Below are positions 12,198 to 25,115 of a DNA stretch of 64,000 nt, one piece after another; the first letter of the stretch is position 1; every line of letters starts with the position of its first letter. Below the pieces are notes generated by a model. The model did not search any database. It was given only the letters and a program-made list of their open reading frames with translations, and was not told the DNA's origin. This stretch comes from Ligustrum vulgare (lineage: Eukaryota; Streptophyta; Magnoliopsida; Lamiales; Oleaceae), in NCBI GenBank assembly GCA_963555705.1, contig OY743179.1:24678192-24742191 (forward strand). Direction: 5' to 3'. Position numbers and translations under genes: made by a program.

Positions 12198-15100
12198 ATG
12201 CCCATAAGTGGAATAAAAATCGATAGGACATTGGTGGATGACGGTAGCGTAGTGAACGTCTTATACTGCAGGACCTTTAAAAAATGGGAATTGACCCACG
12301 CAACTTGCGGCCAAGAAGAGCTAGAATTCAAGGCTTCACATGCAATTACATCTGCCCGAGAGGCGAAATATCCCTACTGTGGAACTAGGGACAGGATCTT
12401 TTCAAAGGCGTGTCATTGTCGATTTTGTAGTAGTTGACATTATGTCAAACTACAATGCTATCCTAGGAAGGCCAATTCTTCATGAGCTCAAAGCGGCATC
12501 ATCTATCTATCATTATTGCATGAAATTTCCAACCTCATACGGAGCAGCTACCGTAAGGGGGGATCAAAGAGCTGCGCGGGAGTGCAATTTAGGTTTTGCT
12601 GCCACCAACATCCAAGTAGTGAAGAAAGGGGACTCTGTTTCAGAACCAAATGAAGAGAATGAGCCAATAACAGAGCTACAGACTTTGGATCCAAGAGAAA
12701 ACCAGGACGGTAGTTAATCTGGGCCTGTGGAAGAATTAGATATTGTGAAAGTTGATGATGGAAAGCCCAATGTTGAGTTCAGGATAGGACACGAAACCAA
12801 TCAGGTCCGGTCTCATTAGTTTTGCGAAAGAAAAATCAGACATGTTCGCATGGACTCATTCAGATATGGAAGGGATTGATCCTAAGCATGCTTTCCAACA
12901 TCTCCATGTCAGCCCGACTTCAAACCAAAGATACAAAAAAGAAGATCTCTCAATCCGGAACAATATGAAGCGTTGGCTCGGGAGGTGGTAAAATTACCTA
13001 GTAATAGATTCATCGGGAATCATTTTATCCTGTCTGGATAGAAAATCCAGTGTTGGTGAAGAAAAGTAATGGAACATGGAGACTATGTATAGATTTTTCA
13101 TATCTGAACAAAGCTTGCCCCAAGGACAGCTTCCCACTTCCAAGAATAGATCAAATGGTGGATGCCACAGTAAGGCATCAACTCCTCAGCTTTATAGATG
13201 CGTACTCGGGATATAACCAAATCCCAATGAATGAGGTGGATGATGAGCACACCTCATTCATGACCGATAGGGGGCTCTATTGCTACAAATTGATGCCATA
13301 TGGTCTAAAGAATGCAGGAGCCACATAAAGGTTCTTCATCGAGCTCGGATTGGGCACGAAAAGGTCTGCACTTAGGTGGGAATCGATTCGCATTGAGTGC
13401 TAAGAGGGAACCCATGATAGAAAGCGAAAACCAAGAAGGGAAGAATAATGGGGTTGAAGCAAGAATGGGAAGAGCGTACAACGATTGGTAAATGCGATGT
13501 TTAAGGATCTAATCGGGGAAATGATGGAGGTTTATGTCGACGACATGCTCGTAAAGAGTGTCCGGGCCAGAGACCATGTTCGGAACTTAGATGAAATGTT
13601 CCAAATATTGAGAGCTTACCGAATGAAATTGAACCAGAAGAAATGCTCCTTCGGGGTAGGATCAAGGAAATTCCTCAGTTATCTGGTGAACCAAAGGGGA
13701 ATTGAAGCCAACCCTGATAAGATACAGGTACTAATGAAGATGAGGGAATCGAGGAAGGTGAAAGAAGTACAGAGCCTGACCGGAAGGATAGCAGCCTTGA
13801 GTCATTTTGTGTTGCGGTCAACAAATAAATGCCGGCCTTTTTTTGAAATTATCAAGAAGAATAAAGATTTCGAACGAACCAAGGAATGTCAGGCTGATTT
13901 TGAAGAACTGAAGAAACAATTGGCATTGCCTCCTGTGCTTTCAAAGACACTATTAGGGGAGGTGTCGTCTCTATATTTAGCCATCTCAGAGATGACGATG
14001 AGCGTGGTCCTTGTAAGACCTGAGTAGGAAGTTCAACACCCGGTCTACTATGTCAGTCAAGCTTCAAGATGCTGAACTCTGATATTCTGAAATGGAAAAA
14101 TTGGCCTATGCTCTTATAATGTCAACTCGAAAATTGAGACCTTATTTTCTGGAGCATTAGGTGGAAGTGTTGACCGATCATCCTTTGAGGCAAGTGTTAC
14201 AAAAACCAGAAATGTCCGAATGGTTGTTGAAGTGGGTTGTGGAGTTAGGACAATTCAACCTAGTATACAAGCCAATAGCGGTTATTAAGGGACAAGCTTT
14301 GACTGATTTCATAGTAGAATTCACACCTTCCGCACAGATCTGTTGTACAGAGGTAGACCGTACTTGGTGATTATATGTTGATGGTTCATCAGCAGGACAA
14401 AGGACAGGAGCTAGAGTCATTCTAATCAGCCTGGATAATCAATTTTTCGGTAGCTCTTACCATTTTTGTTTTGAAGCCACAAACAACGACGCCGAATATG
14501 AGGCCCTGATTACAGGATTGAACATGGCTCGAGCAATGGGTATCAATAGTATGATCATACACAGTGATTCTCAACTGGTAGTCAACCAAATCCGGGGGAC
14601 ATATAGAGCCAAGGGCAAAAAGATAGCAGCTTATTGAATGAGGGTTTCGGAGGAGATGAAGAAGTTCGAGCATACCGAATTATTCAGATCCCTCGATCTA
14701 AGAATGGTCAGGCTAACGCTCTGGCTCGCTTAGCAACAAGTGAAGGAACGTCTGAATTAAGGAGCATATTCATTGAGATGATCATATAGTCAACCTTGTA
14801 CTCACCAACCTTGATCGTCTTGTAGACTTCTTCGAAGAGGACATGGAAAGACTAAATCATTCAATATCTGGGTGAAGGGACGATTCCCTCAAATCAAGTG
14901 GAAGTTAGGAGTTTGAGGATCAAGTCTGCAAGATATACTCTGATCGAGGATGATCTATACAAGTGAGGATTCTCCTTTCCATTGTTGAAGTGTCTAAGTG
15001 ATGAAGAAGCGGAGTATGTGATGAAAGAAGTTCATTAAGACATCTGTGGAAACCACACAAGAGGACAAGCTTTGGCATTTGAAATTATAAGGCAAGGGTA

Positions 15101-15286
15101 ATTTTTTCCTATGCTTAAGAGGGACGCGATCGATTTCGTAAAAAGGTGTGATCAGTGTTAAAGATTCGCTCCCATGATGAGGAATCCATCATGAGTCTAT
15201 GGCCGTTTTCCAAATGGGGAATAAATCTAATAAGACTGCTACTGATAGCAAAGGGAGGAAACAGGTCAGCTATCGTCGCAATGGAT
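12198..15286 (+). pseudogene. gypsy-1 pol (PR-RT-RH-aRH-INT)
   Basis: Domains in order: protease-like VDDGSVVNVLY near 12232; RT with LCIDFSYLNKACPKDSFPLP (13050-13328) and YVDD at 13533-13544; RNase H to about 14370; a second RNase H-like domain starting LYVDGSSAGQRTG (14371-14660); and an integrase zinc-binding part (about 15030-15170) that stops at the copia-1 insertion. A 148-bp foreign segment splits the RT at 13327-13474. Several internal stops (for example after 14027 and 14637) show it is dead. Polyprotein order and the extra RNase H support the Tat lineage. Confidence 0.85.
13327..13474. other. 148-bp insertion inside gypsy-1 RT
   Basis: The RT reads ...GLKNAGAT up to 13326 and resumes with YQRLVNAMF at 13475; related gypsy-3 reads straight through (GLKNAGATYQRLVN). 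The inserted segment is purine-rich with one frame open throughout. It has no obvious terminal repeats and I do not recognise it. Confidence 0.7.
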
Positions 15287-15868
15287 TGTTGACCTATGGT
15301 TAACTTAACCTTATTGTTTTGATAATAACAAACAAGTTTATATTGTGTTATTAACAAGTGTGCTTCAAGTTTTCATGTAATGATAATCTTCAAAGCATTC
15401 AAAGTACAAATCATCTCTCAAAGATAAAAGATCAAAAACACACGATGTGATGTTCAAGACATGACACATGATAGTATGAAGATCGAGGAATGAAGCCTCC
15501 AAAGAATTTAGCATTTACAAATTGCTTTTCAATCTTATGTAAGGTTAATGCATCAATAGTTGGCAATGCACTTTATAAAGCTCAAGTAACATTTTTAAAG
15601 TCATTGAAATATCTTTTTCAAAATCAACTTTGATCAGAAAACCTTGAAAAACCAAAATCTTGAAATGCTGATTTTTGAGGTCGACCGCAAATCACATGAG
15701 GTCGACCACATGGTGCTTTGAGGTCGAGCGCAAATTTAATCAGGTCGAGCGCACTACCTATTTTTGAACTCCAACGGCTATTTTCTCACAACGGCTGTAT
15801 TGAGGTCTACCGCATGGCTGAATAGGTCGATCGCAAGAGTCAGTATGTGCAAAATTTGCTCTATAAAT

Positions 15869-15915
<47 letters not shown>

Positions 15916-16779
15916 AATTCCACCAACTTACAAGAGCATTTAAGAGAGAAATTGATTGAGAAAATCATTGAGCTTACTTTGGTTTACATTCTATTTCATT
16001 TATTGTAAAGAATTCCTTGATTGATAAAAAACTTTTCATATCTTTATCAAGAATTCTATTTTAAAGAAAATTCATTACTCTTACTTTATTATTGATCATT
16101 AATTGATTTCTTCATCACCAAACACTTATTGAAGTGTGTATCTCTCTTCATACCTAACCAAGTATTATTTGGAAAGAGAGATCATTGGTTAAAAAACATT
16201 GATTCAAGCAAAACTATTTCATATCATTTATCAATGTTTTCATAAACTTGAGCTTTAAATATTTGATATCTATTGAAGTGTTATCCTGAAACTCTCAAGA
16301 TACTAGACTTAATCATATCATTTTTTAAGAGAGTTTATTTAATTGTAAAATTCTCATTTGTATTTTGTTTATGGTTTCGAGATCCTTGTGAAAACTCGAT
16401 TGTAAAGGATAGATGCTCCTTATTGTAAAGTCACCTAAGGATAAGTGCTCCTTGTTGTAAGTCACTTAAGGATTCGATACTCCTTGTTGTAAGTCACTTA
16501 AGGATTCGATACTCCTTGTTGTAAAGTCGTTAAAATATCTTTTTCAAAATCAACTTTGATCAGAAAACCTTGAAAAATTAAAATCTTGAAATGCTGATTT
16601 TTTAGGTCAACCGAAAATCACATGAGGTTGACCGCATGGTGCTTCGAGGTCGACCGCAAATTTAATCAGGTTGACAGAACTTCCAATTTTTGAACTCCAA
16701 CGGCTATATTGAGGTCGACCGCATGGTTGAATAGGTCGACCGCAATTGTCAGTATGTGCAAAATTTGTTCTATAAATAG

Positions 16780-16825
<46 letters not shown>

Positions 16826-17767
16826 CATTCAATTCCACCAACTTACAAGAGCATTTAAGAGAGAAATTTATTGAGCTTACTTTGTTTTACATTCTATTTC
16901 ATTTATTGCAAAGAATTTCTTGATTAATCAAAAACTTTCCATATCTTTATCAAGAATTCATTACTCTTACTTTATTATTGATCATTGATTGAGTTATTCA
17001 TCACCAAATACTTATTGAAGTGTATATCTCTCTTCATATTTAACTAAGTATTATTTGGAAAGAGAGATCATTGGTTGAAAAACTTTGATTCAAGTAAAAC
17101 TATTTCATATCATTTATCAAAGTTTTCATAAATACTTGAGCTTTAAATATTTGCTATCTATTGAAGTGTTATCCTAAAACTCTCAAGATACTTGACTTGA
17201 TCATATCATTTGTTAAGAGAGTTTATTCAATTGTGAAATTCTCATTTTTATTTTATTTATGGTTTTGAGATCCTTGTGAAAACTCGATTGTAAAGGATAG
17301 GTTCTCATTTTTATTTTATTTATGGTTTCGAGATCCTTGTGAAAACTCGATTGTAAAGGATAAGTGCTCCTTATTGTAAGTCACTTAAGGATTCGATACT
17401 CCTTGTTGTAAGTTATCAAATAATGGATTTGGTCTTGCTCGTGACGGAGAGCTCGGTAACGGAGGACGTAAATCACGTTGGTTGATTGAACCTCCTTAAA
17501 TCATCGTTTGCACTCTCTTATCCCTTTTACTTACTTCCATTGCACTTGTATTTTTCTCTTATTTCATATTGTGCAATATCCTTTTATTGTAGTATTTGGT
17601 AAATTGTCTAAGTTCTCTTATCCCTATCTTTTTACTTTGATAAGTTTAGTGCTCCTAATCATTTATTGTTCATAATTGGTTTATTGTATCAAACTTAAGA
17701 GTATTTATCGAAAAAGTTTTGTAAAACCAATTCAACCCCCTCTTGGTTAGTTTATCTTGGACTATCA
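15287..17767 (+). repeat. copia-1 5' LTR with internal duplication
   Basis: It starts TGTTGACCTATGGTTAAC, identical to the 3' fragment at 24906, and ends just before the primer-binding site. At 2481 bp it is long because about 0.9 kb is duplicated in tandem. Each unit has AGGTCGACCGCA-type repeats, a TATAAATAGC box (15861 and 16771) and a CT microsatellite right downstream. The LTR therefore holds two candidate promoters. Confidence 0.85.
15600..17410 (+). repeat. Tandem duplication inside copia-1 LTR
   Basis: Units 15600-16523 and 16524-17410 begin AGTCATTGAAATATC / AGTCGTTAAAATATC and run in parallel through the GTCGACC repeats, TATA box, (CT)n tract and the GATTCGATACTCCTTG repeats. A smaller duplication of about 64 bp (17237-17361) lies within the second unit. 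Confidence 0.85.
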
Positions 17768-17769
17768 AT

Positions 17770-17782
17770 TTGTATCAGAGCG
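17770..17782 (+). other. copia-1 primer-binding site
   Basis: TTGTATCAGAGCG directly after the 5' LTR is a one-base variant of TGGTATCAGAGC, the initiator-Met tRNA complement used by plant copia elements. Confidence 0.8.
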
Positions 17783-17819
17783 TAGGAACTCTCTCATTTA
17801 GATTTTACAATCTAGAGTT

Positions 17820-18870
17820 ATGGCTAACTAAAATATTGAAGGTCATTCTACTGATCGTCCTCCATTATTTGATGGTACTAATTATAATTATTGGAAAACT
17901 AGGATGGTGATATTTATTCAATCCATTGATTATAATATTTTAGATGTTATTGAATCTGGTCGTCATGAGCTTACTAAGGTTATTAAGGTTGATGGAAAAT
18001 CAGATGTAACTATTTCAAAACCTAAGGAAGAATATGATGAGGATGATAAAAAGAAATTGTCTTTAAATGCTAGAGCTAAAAATCTTCTCTATTGCGCACT
18101 TACTATTAATGAGTTTAATCGTATTAGCACATGTGATTCCGCACACAATATTTGGCATACTTTAGAAGTCATACACATGGGCACAAATAAAGTTAAAGAA
18201 ACTAAAATAAATTTTTTGTATAAAAATTTTGAAAATTTCTTGATGAAACAAGATGAACCTATTGCTAACATGATTACTTGATTTACCGATATTTTTAATG
18301 CTCTTAAGGGCTTTGATCGAAAATTTTCTAATGGTGCACTTGCTAGTAAAATGCTTAGGTCTCTCTCGGAAGATTGGAGCTCATTGAGGATGTTGATAGA
18401 AAACACCCAAGATGTCAACACATATCCCTTGGAAGAGCTTTATGGAACATTGATGACATATGAGCTAAATCATGCCGAGACAAAAGAAAAGTCTAGAAAA
18501 GCCAAAAGAGGAAGAAATGAAGGATCCTCCTAGGAGAGAAATTGCCTTATAGTCATCAAATGATGAAGAAGCCTCAAACTCTAACAAGATTGATGAGGAA
18601 CTCGATGATCTTGTTCTCCTTGTCAAAAAGTGGAAAGTCTTTCGCAACAATCGTAGATGTCAAAAGAAAGAAGACACGGGCAAAGAGAAAAAGATTATTT
18701 GCTATAATTGTGACAAACCTGGTCACAAAAGAACAGAATGTCCCAACAAGAGAAGATTCCTCAAAAAGAAAGCTCTACAAACTACTTGGGATGATAGTGA
18801 TGATGAGCAAGATGAAAGTGAAAGTCAAGATGAAGTTGCAAACATGTGCTTCATGGCCATTGAAGATGAG
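17820..18870 (+). pseudogene. copia-1 gag, interrupted
   Basis: The start codon at 17820 is followed by a stop at codon 4 (ATG GCT AAC TAA), where copia-2 has a His codon. The frame then reads PPLFDGTNYNYWKTRM, the gag core, and LLYCALTINEFNRIS. A CCHC zinc knuckle (CYNCDKPGHKRTEC) lies near 18,696-18,740 in another frame. Stops at 18281 and 18533 further break it. Family membership is clear; translation of a full gag is not possible. Confidence 0.85.
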
Positions 18871-19439
18871 GTAAATACAAATGACATTCTCTCCTATGAT
18901 GAATTATCTACCTCATATGAAGAAATGATTGAAGCTTTTGAAAAACTTGTTTTTAAACACTCCACTCTTAAAAAGCAATACATTTTGTTGAAAAATGAAG
19001 CCGAAAAGAATTTCGAAAAAAAAATGATATTGAAAAGAAGTATCATGATCAAAATGCCTTGATTGTAGAAAACCTCTCCCTAAAAGAGAAAGTTTTAGAT
19101 TTAAAATACATTGTTCACAAATTCACTCAAGGCAAGAAAATTTTTGAACTAATGCTTGGTAAACAACAATGTGTTTTTGATAAAGGAGGAATTGGATACA
19201 AACCATTTTTGAAACAAAAATCTACCAAAAACACTTTTATTAAAGCATCTACTTCTTAATCCTTTCATCAAAATACTTTTGTCAAAACCTCAACTACATG
19301 TAGTTTTTAATTGTTTAGTGAAAAAGAAATTACACTTTGAAGAAAGGAATAAGAAAGTTCAAGGAACTAACTATCAAGGATCCAAAATTATGGGGGTACC
19401 AAGAAGTAAAAAATTAAGTCATGTTTTGTAGGTATCAAC

Positions 19440-22400
19440 AAAAGTAAAGAACAATTGGTTCTTGAATAGTGGTTGCTCAAAGCACATAACCGGAGATAAA
19501 TCACTCTTATCAAAATTCAAAAGAAAGGATGAAGGTCATTGGCATTGGAAATATTGGTAATCATCTATCTCCTTCTATTGAAAATGTTTTATTAGTAGAT
19601 AATCTCAAACATAATTTGCTAAGTATTAGTCAATTACATGATAAAGGTTATCATATTAAATTTGATTCTTCTAGATGTCTTATCAAAGATGCTACATCGA
19701 AAGAGGTATTGTTCATAGGAAGCCAAAGTAAAGATGTTTATATCATCAATATTGAATTTGAAAAAGAATTAAAATGTTTGTCAAGTTTTAAAGATGACAC
19801 TTGGTTATGGCATAGAAGATTGGGTCATGTTAGTATGGACCTTATTTCAAAAATACCAAAAAAATTGCTTTGTTAAAGGGCTACCAAGTTTGAAATTTGA
19901 AAAGGACAAGATTTGTGATGCTTGTCAATTTGGAAAACAAACCAAAAGTTCTTTAAAAAATAAGCAATTTTCTTTCACCACAAAACCATTACAACTTCTT
20001 CACATGGATCTTTTTTTACCATCTAAAACCGCAAGTTTGAGTGCTAAACACTATGCTTTTGTCATTGTTGATGATTTCTCAAGATTTACTTGGGTTTTAT
20101 TTTTAAATTTGAAAAATGAAGCTTTAAATGTATTTAAACATTTTTGCAAAAAAGTTCAAAATGAAAAAGGATATTCTATTACAACTATAAGAAGTGACCA
20201 TGGTGGAGAATTTGATAACATGGCTTTTGATGAATTTTGCAAAATAAATGGGTATGAACATAATTTTTTGGCTCCTAGAACTCCTCAACAAAATGGTGTA
20301 GTAGAAAGGAAGAATCGCACATTGCAAGAAATGGTTAGGACCATGCTAAATGAAAATAACTTACCAAAATATTTTTGGGTCGAAGCTGTTAACACCGCTT
20401 GCTATATTATGAATAGAGTTTTAGTAAGTCGAAAGAAAACTAAAACTCCTTATGAGCTTTGGAAAAATAGAATTCCCAATATCGGCTATTTTAAGGTTTT
20501 TGGTTGTAAATGCTTTGTTTTAAACACAAAAGAAAACTTGGGGAAATTTTGATTCAAAATTCGATGTTGGAATTTTTCTTGGTTATTCATCCACTAGCAA
20601 AGTTTATAGAATTTTTAACAAAAGAACTCTAGTAGTGGAAGAATCCAAACATGTTACTTTTGATGAAACTAATTCTCTTGATCGAGAGAAATGTGTTGAT
20701 GTAGGTTTGGAAATTTCTTTTTGAGGAAATGAATATTCAATATCAAAGCAATGAAATTTCCAAAGACAGTGAGGAAAAAAACTTGGAAGAACCAACTCCT
20801 CAACAAGAAGGAAAATCTTCCAAAAACTCAAGTGATCTAACACCTTCTATCAAATGGAGACTTGCTCCATCTCACCCAAAAGAGCTCATAATTGGTGATC
20901 CTTCAAAAGGGGTAAGTACTAGAAACTCTACTAAAGGATTCTTAAATAATTGTGCCTTTATTTCTCAAATTGAACCAAAAAATTTCAAAGAAGCCGAGTT
21001 TGATGAGTTTTGGATTCTTGCAATGCAAGAAGAATTAAATCAATTTGAAAGAAATCATGTCCGGGATTTAGTTGATAGACCAAATTATCAAACCGTTATT
21101 GGTACAAAACGGTTTTTTTGAAACAAAAGGGATGAAAACGGTATAATTGTGCGTAACAAAGCTAGATTAGTGGCCCAACTGCCCAAGGTTACAATCAAGA
21201 AAAAGACATTTACTTTGAAGAAACTTTTGCACCGGTTGCTAGACTAGAATTCATTCGTTTGCTTCTTGCCTTTGCTTGTCACAAAGGTTTTACTCTTTAT
21301 CAAATTGATGTCAAAAGTGCATTTTTAAATGGTTTTATTCAAGAAGAAGACTATGTTGAACAACCTCTCGGTTTCAATAATCATAAATTTCCAAATAATG
21401 TATTTAAACTAAGAAAGACTCTATATGGTTTAAAACAAGCTCCTAGAGCTTGGTATGAAAGATTGAGTAAATTTCTTATTTCACATGGTTTTCAAATGGG
21501 AAATGCGGATACTACACTTTTTATCAAAACCAAAAAGGAAGACATGATTGTTGTACAAATTTATGTTGATGATATTATTTTTGGTGCAACTAATGTTTCT
21601 CTTTGTGAAGAATTTTTAAAATGTATGAGCAATGAATTTGAAATGAGCATGATGGGAGAGTTAAAATTCTTCCTTGGGCTTCAAATCAAACAAACTAGTG
21701 AAGGAATATTTATTAGTCAAACTAAGTACATTATGGACATTCTCAAAAATTTGAGATGGAAAACTTGAAGCCAATGAATACTCCAATGAGTAGTTGAATC
21801 AAATTGAACAAAGATGAGCAAGGCACTTCCATTGACATTACAAAATATCGAGGTATGATTGGATCTCTTCTTTACTTAACCGCAAGTAGACCCGATATTA
21901 TGTTTAGTGTGTACTTATGTGATAGATTTCAATCCAATCCTAAAGAATCTCATCTAAGTGCCTTAAAACGTATTTTTAGATATTTATGTGGCACTAGAAC
22001 TTTGGGACTTTGGTATCCAAAAGGCACTCATATTGATCTTATAAATTATTCGGATGTCGATTGGGCGGGATGCACAATTGATAGAAAAAGCACAAGTGGA
22101 ACTTGTCATTTTCTCGGCTTTGCACTTGTGTCATGGTTTAGCAAGAAACAAAATTTCGTTGCACTATCTACCGTCGAGGCCGAATATATCTCAGCCGCTA
22201 GTTGATGTGCTCAAGTTTTGTGGATGAAACAAACTCTTAGTGATTATCACTTGAATTTTGAAAATGCTTTTATTATGTGTGATAACACTAATGCTATTAA
22301 TTTGTCAAAAAATCCCATCTTGCACTCTCGCACAAAGCATATTGAAATTTGACATCATTTTCTTAGAGATCATGTGCAAAAAGGTGATATTTACTTAGAA

Positions 22401-22517
22401 TTTGTTAGCATGGAAAATCAATTAGCCGATATCTTAACAAAACCTCTTGCTCTTGATAGATTCTCTTATATTAGAAGAGGTTTAGGAATTATTGATGAAT
22501 GTGAAATATGTGGTTAA
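19440..22517 (+). pseudogene. copia-1 pol (PR-INT-RT-RH)
   Basis: Protease WFLNSGCSKHITGD near 19459 has Asn where the catalytic Asp of D-S-G is expected. The integrase has the GHVSMD zinc-binding start (19806), CDACQFGKQ, RSDHGGEFDN and PQQNGVVERKNRT. RT (21259-21768) has KSAFLNGFIQE and YVDD at 21562-21573. RNase H follows (SDVDWAGC, then AEYISAAS) and pol ends at 22517. At least five stops or frameshifts (for example at 20550, 21119, 21766 and 22203) inactivate it. The order is Ty1/copia and resembles Sirevirus pol. Confidence 0.88.
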
Positions 22518-22579
22518 ATGTGTAAATTTATTTGACATTGTATATGAACATGAGTGCATCTTTAAAAAAAAAAAACTTT

Positions 22580-22720
22580 GAGGTCGACCAGATATCACCA
22601 TGAGGTCGACCGGTATTCATCTTGAGGTTCGACCCTTTCTTGCTACCGGAAATTCCAGTGAGTTGCACAAAATTACACTGCGATCGACCCCACATCCAGA
22701 CCGGTCGACCGCACCGTCGA
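22580..22720. repeat. GGTCGACC motif cluster after pol
   Basis: Four to five copies of GAGGTCGACC / CGGTCGACCG-type motifs lie between the pol stop and the envelope-like ORF. The same motif class clusters in the copia-1 LTR (about 15,680-15,830 and 16,600-16,745). Confidence 0.75.
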
Positions 22721-22975
22721 TTTACAACTTTTTTAAAAGGGGATTTTTACCCATTTCTTCAAACCCTAACCCCATTATCGCACATCTCTCTCTAATTCTC
22801 TTCTCCTCTACTCCAATTTCGAAGTTTTCACTTCAATTCCCACTTATTTAAAATCAAACCCATACTTCTCATTCCATATTTTCTTGAAATTCCAAGTTCT
22901 TCATCTATTTTCTTGACTACTCTACCCATTTCGAAATTTTCACCAAAAATCGAAGCTTTTTCATCCAAATCTTCA

Positions 22976-24060
22976 ATGGCTCCAAGAAAAAGGGTAAAAA
23001 AAGTTACACAACGTCCCCTTCCATCTTCAAGTGATAGTAAAGAAGATGTTGGTGAAGATGGCATTCAAAAATGCCCCATCCTTGTAGGTAAATCTGTTGA
23101 TCTCTTTGTTTTTACTTTAGAAGCTCCATCTTTTTATTTAGAGGAGTATATTGAAAACATTGGTTGGACAAATATTGTAGCCATTCATGAAAAAGCCTAT
23201 CCAAATCTCATTAGGGAATTCTATAAAAATCTTGTCCACACTCCTACTTCTATTTCTAGTAAAGTTAAAGGAATTCATGTTAGAATTACTAGAGAACTAT
23301 TGCATACTATTTTGAATTTGGATACTTGTGAGAATCTTATTTATGCACAAAATAGTGCTCCTCTTTGTGATGGCTATACTCCCGCTATTGCCCGTCATCA
23401 AGTCACGGGGAGGGAAATAAATTATCCCATGAAACTTAACACATATCACCTAACTCTCCCTTGTAAGCTCTTACATAAAACTATAGCCCACATTTTCGTT
23501 CCTAGGAAAGGACATCTCGAAAATGTTACACATCTTGACCTATTTTTGCATGATTCTTGTTTGTAAAGTTGTAAAATTGATTTCCCTCACATTTCCATTC
23601 AACACATGAAGCATGTGAACACCTCCACCCAAATCCTAGGACTTCCATATGGTATGATCCTTACTAAAATCTTTACTCATTTCAATATTCCTCTTGAGGG
23701 TGAGGCTTTTATAGAACAAAAATTGACCGATACCATCGACAAACACACTTTGAAGAAAATGAAAATTTTCAAGGAACATGGATAGTGGGTTTGTCATACC
23801 CAAGGGTTTGATGAGAATTAGGGGCCTTCAACACTTCCTATTGAAGATGAAGAAGAAGTTCAAGGGAGTGACGAGGAGGAAGGAGCTCATGACATACCCC
23901 ATCCACAGGTACCTCAAAATGCTCCACCGACTGGTTGAGTGTTCACCGAGGAGCTCTACAATCAAACCAATGGTCGCATTGATTCTCTCACCAACACGGT
24001 CGAAGGCATGGTTAATATGCAACACCACATGATGGGCAAGCAACAACAATTTTTGGCAAA
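22976..24060 (+). pseudogene. copia-1 envelope-like accessory ORF
   Basis: It starts MAPRKRVKKVTQRPLPSSSD (basic N-terminus) and stays open to 23566. The core contains IGWTNIVAIHEKAYPNLIRE and SSKVKGIHVRITRELLHTIL, which I recognise as the 'putative plant transposon protein' type domain often found after pol in Sirevirus-like copia elements. The reading continues after stops in shifted frames to about 24060 (LPYGMILTKIFTHFNIPLEG, then an acidic DEEEVQGSDEEE stretch). No signal peptide or membrane helix is seen, so a true envelope role is not supported. Confidence 0.7.
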
Positions 24061-24905
24061 TAAAAACACCATCAGACGCTTGGGAACATTCAAGCTAGGT
24101 TCAACAACATGTTTCCTTTTCCACCTCCTCCTCCAATGGAGTGACCATCATTTATGCTTCTCTTGCTTTTTATCTATGGTAGTGAACTTATGGTATTCTA
24201 CTTATGCTATCTAACATATTTCTTCTCCTTAGTTTAAGACCTATTATGATCTTTTGTTATAACTCTTTTGTGATTTATCCAATGTTATTATTTCCATAGT
24301 TTCTTTCACATATCTTGGCTATATTGTTAGTTTCTATGGTTGAAATAATCCATTTTTGTTCATGCCAACAACATGCTCATAGATCATGATTGGATAGTGA
24401 AATAATATGTTATTGAGATTGTGGATATGGTGCTAAAATGGAAAGTGTTATATTTTCGACATGGTGCTATTGATGTTATGGTGTGTCTATGATGCTATTG
24501 ATGGGATGACATTTGTGGTAGGAAATTAACCTTATGAGCTTGAAAAGGAAAGGGGGAATATTGTTCCATTCATGATATTCTATCTTATGTTTCTCACACT
24601 TATGCTCATGATTAAGGGATAAATGCCACCTTTTTACTTATGCGAAAAGGGGGAAAAGATGTGATGATTTGTTGGCGTTTGAATATATATTATCTATATG
24701 TATAGAAATGAATTATATTATATAACAGATTATGCCACTATTTTGCTTTGAAAGAATAATTATTGGCTTGCAAAAGATAGGGGGAATATATGCTAAAATT
24801 GAACTTATCAATTATTTTCATTTCCCTATGCTTTGATTATATGCTTTAATTGTCTATATTGTCTTTACAAATCATCTTGTTTGTCATATTCAAAAATGGG
24901 GAAAT

Positions 24906-25115
24906 TGTTGACCTATGGTTAACTTAACCTTATTGTTTTGATAATAACAAACAAGATTATATTGTGTTATTAACAAATGTGCTTCAAGTGTTTCATGTAA
25001 TGATAATCTTCAAAGCATTCAAAGTACAAATCATCTCTCGAAGATAAAAGATCAAAAACACACGATGTGATGTTCAAGACATGAAGCATAATAGTATGAA
25101 GATCGAGGAATGAAG
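24906..25115 (+). repeat. copia-1 3' LTR, truncated
   Basis: TGTTGACCTATGGTTAAC follows a purine-rich AAAAATGGGGAAAT tract. The first 210 bp match the 5' LTR almost exactly and stop after GAGGAATGAAG; the rest is missing and gypsy-1 sequence follows. Additional AAGGGGGAAT-like tracts lie upstream (about 24,550 and 24,780). Confidence 0.85.

Larger units (their letters stand above)
15287..25115 (+). mobile_element. copia-1: Sirevirus-like Ty1/copia, degenerate
   Basis: A complete 5' LTR, a Met-type primer-binding site, gag, pol in copia order (protease, integrase, RT, RNase H), an extra 'envelope-like' ORF, polypurine tracts and a truncated 3' LTR. The extra ORF downstream of pol and the palindromic repeats are features described for Sireviruses. 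It sits in the integrase of gypsy-1. The right end is truncated together with adjacent gypsy-1 sequence, so no target duplication survives. Confidence 0.88.

Noticed and set aside
22600..22851. Frame between pol and the envelope-like ORF of copia-1
   Set aside because: It runs through GTCGACC repeats and untranslated sequence, with no recognisable domain.
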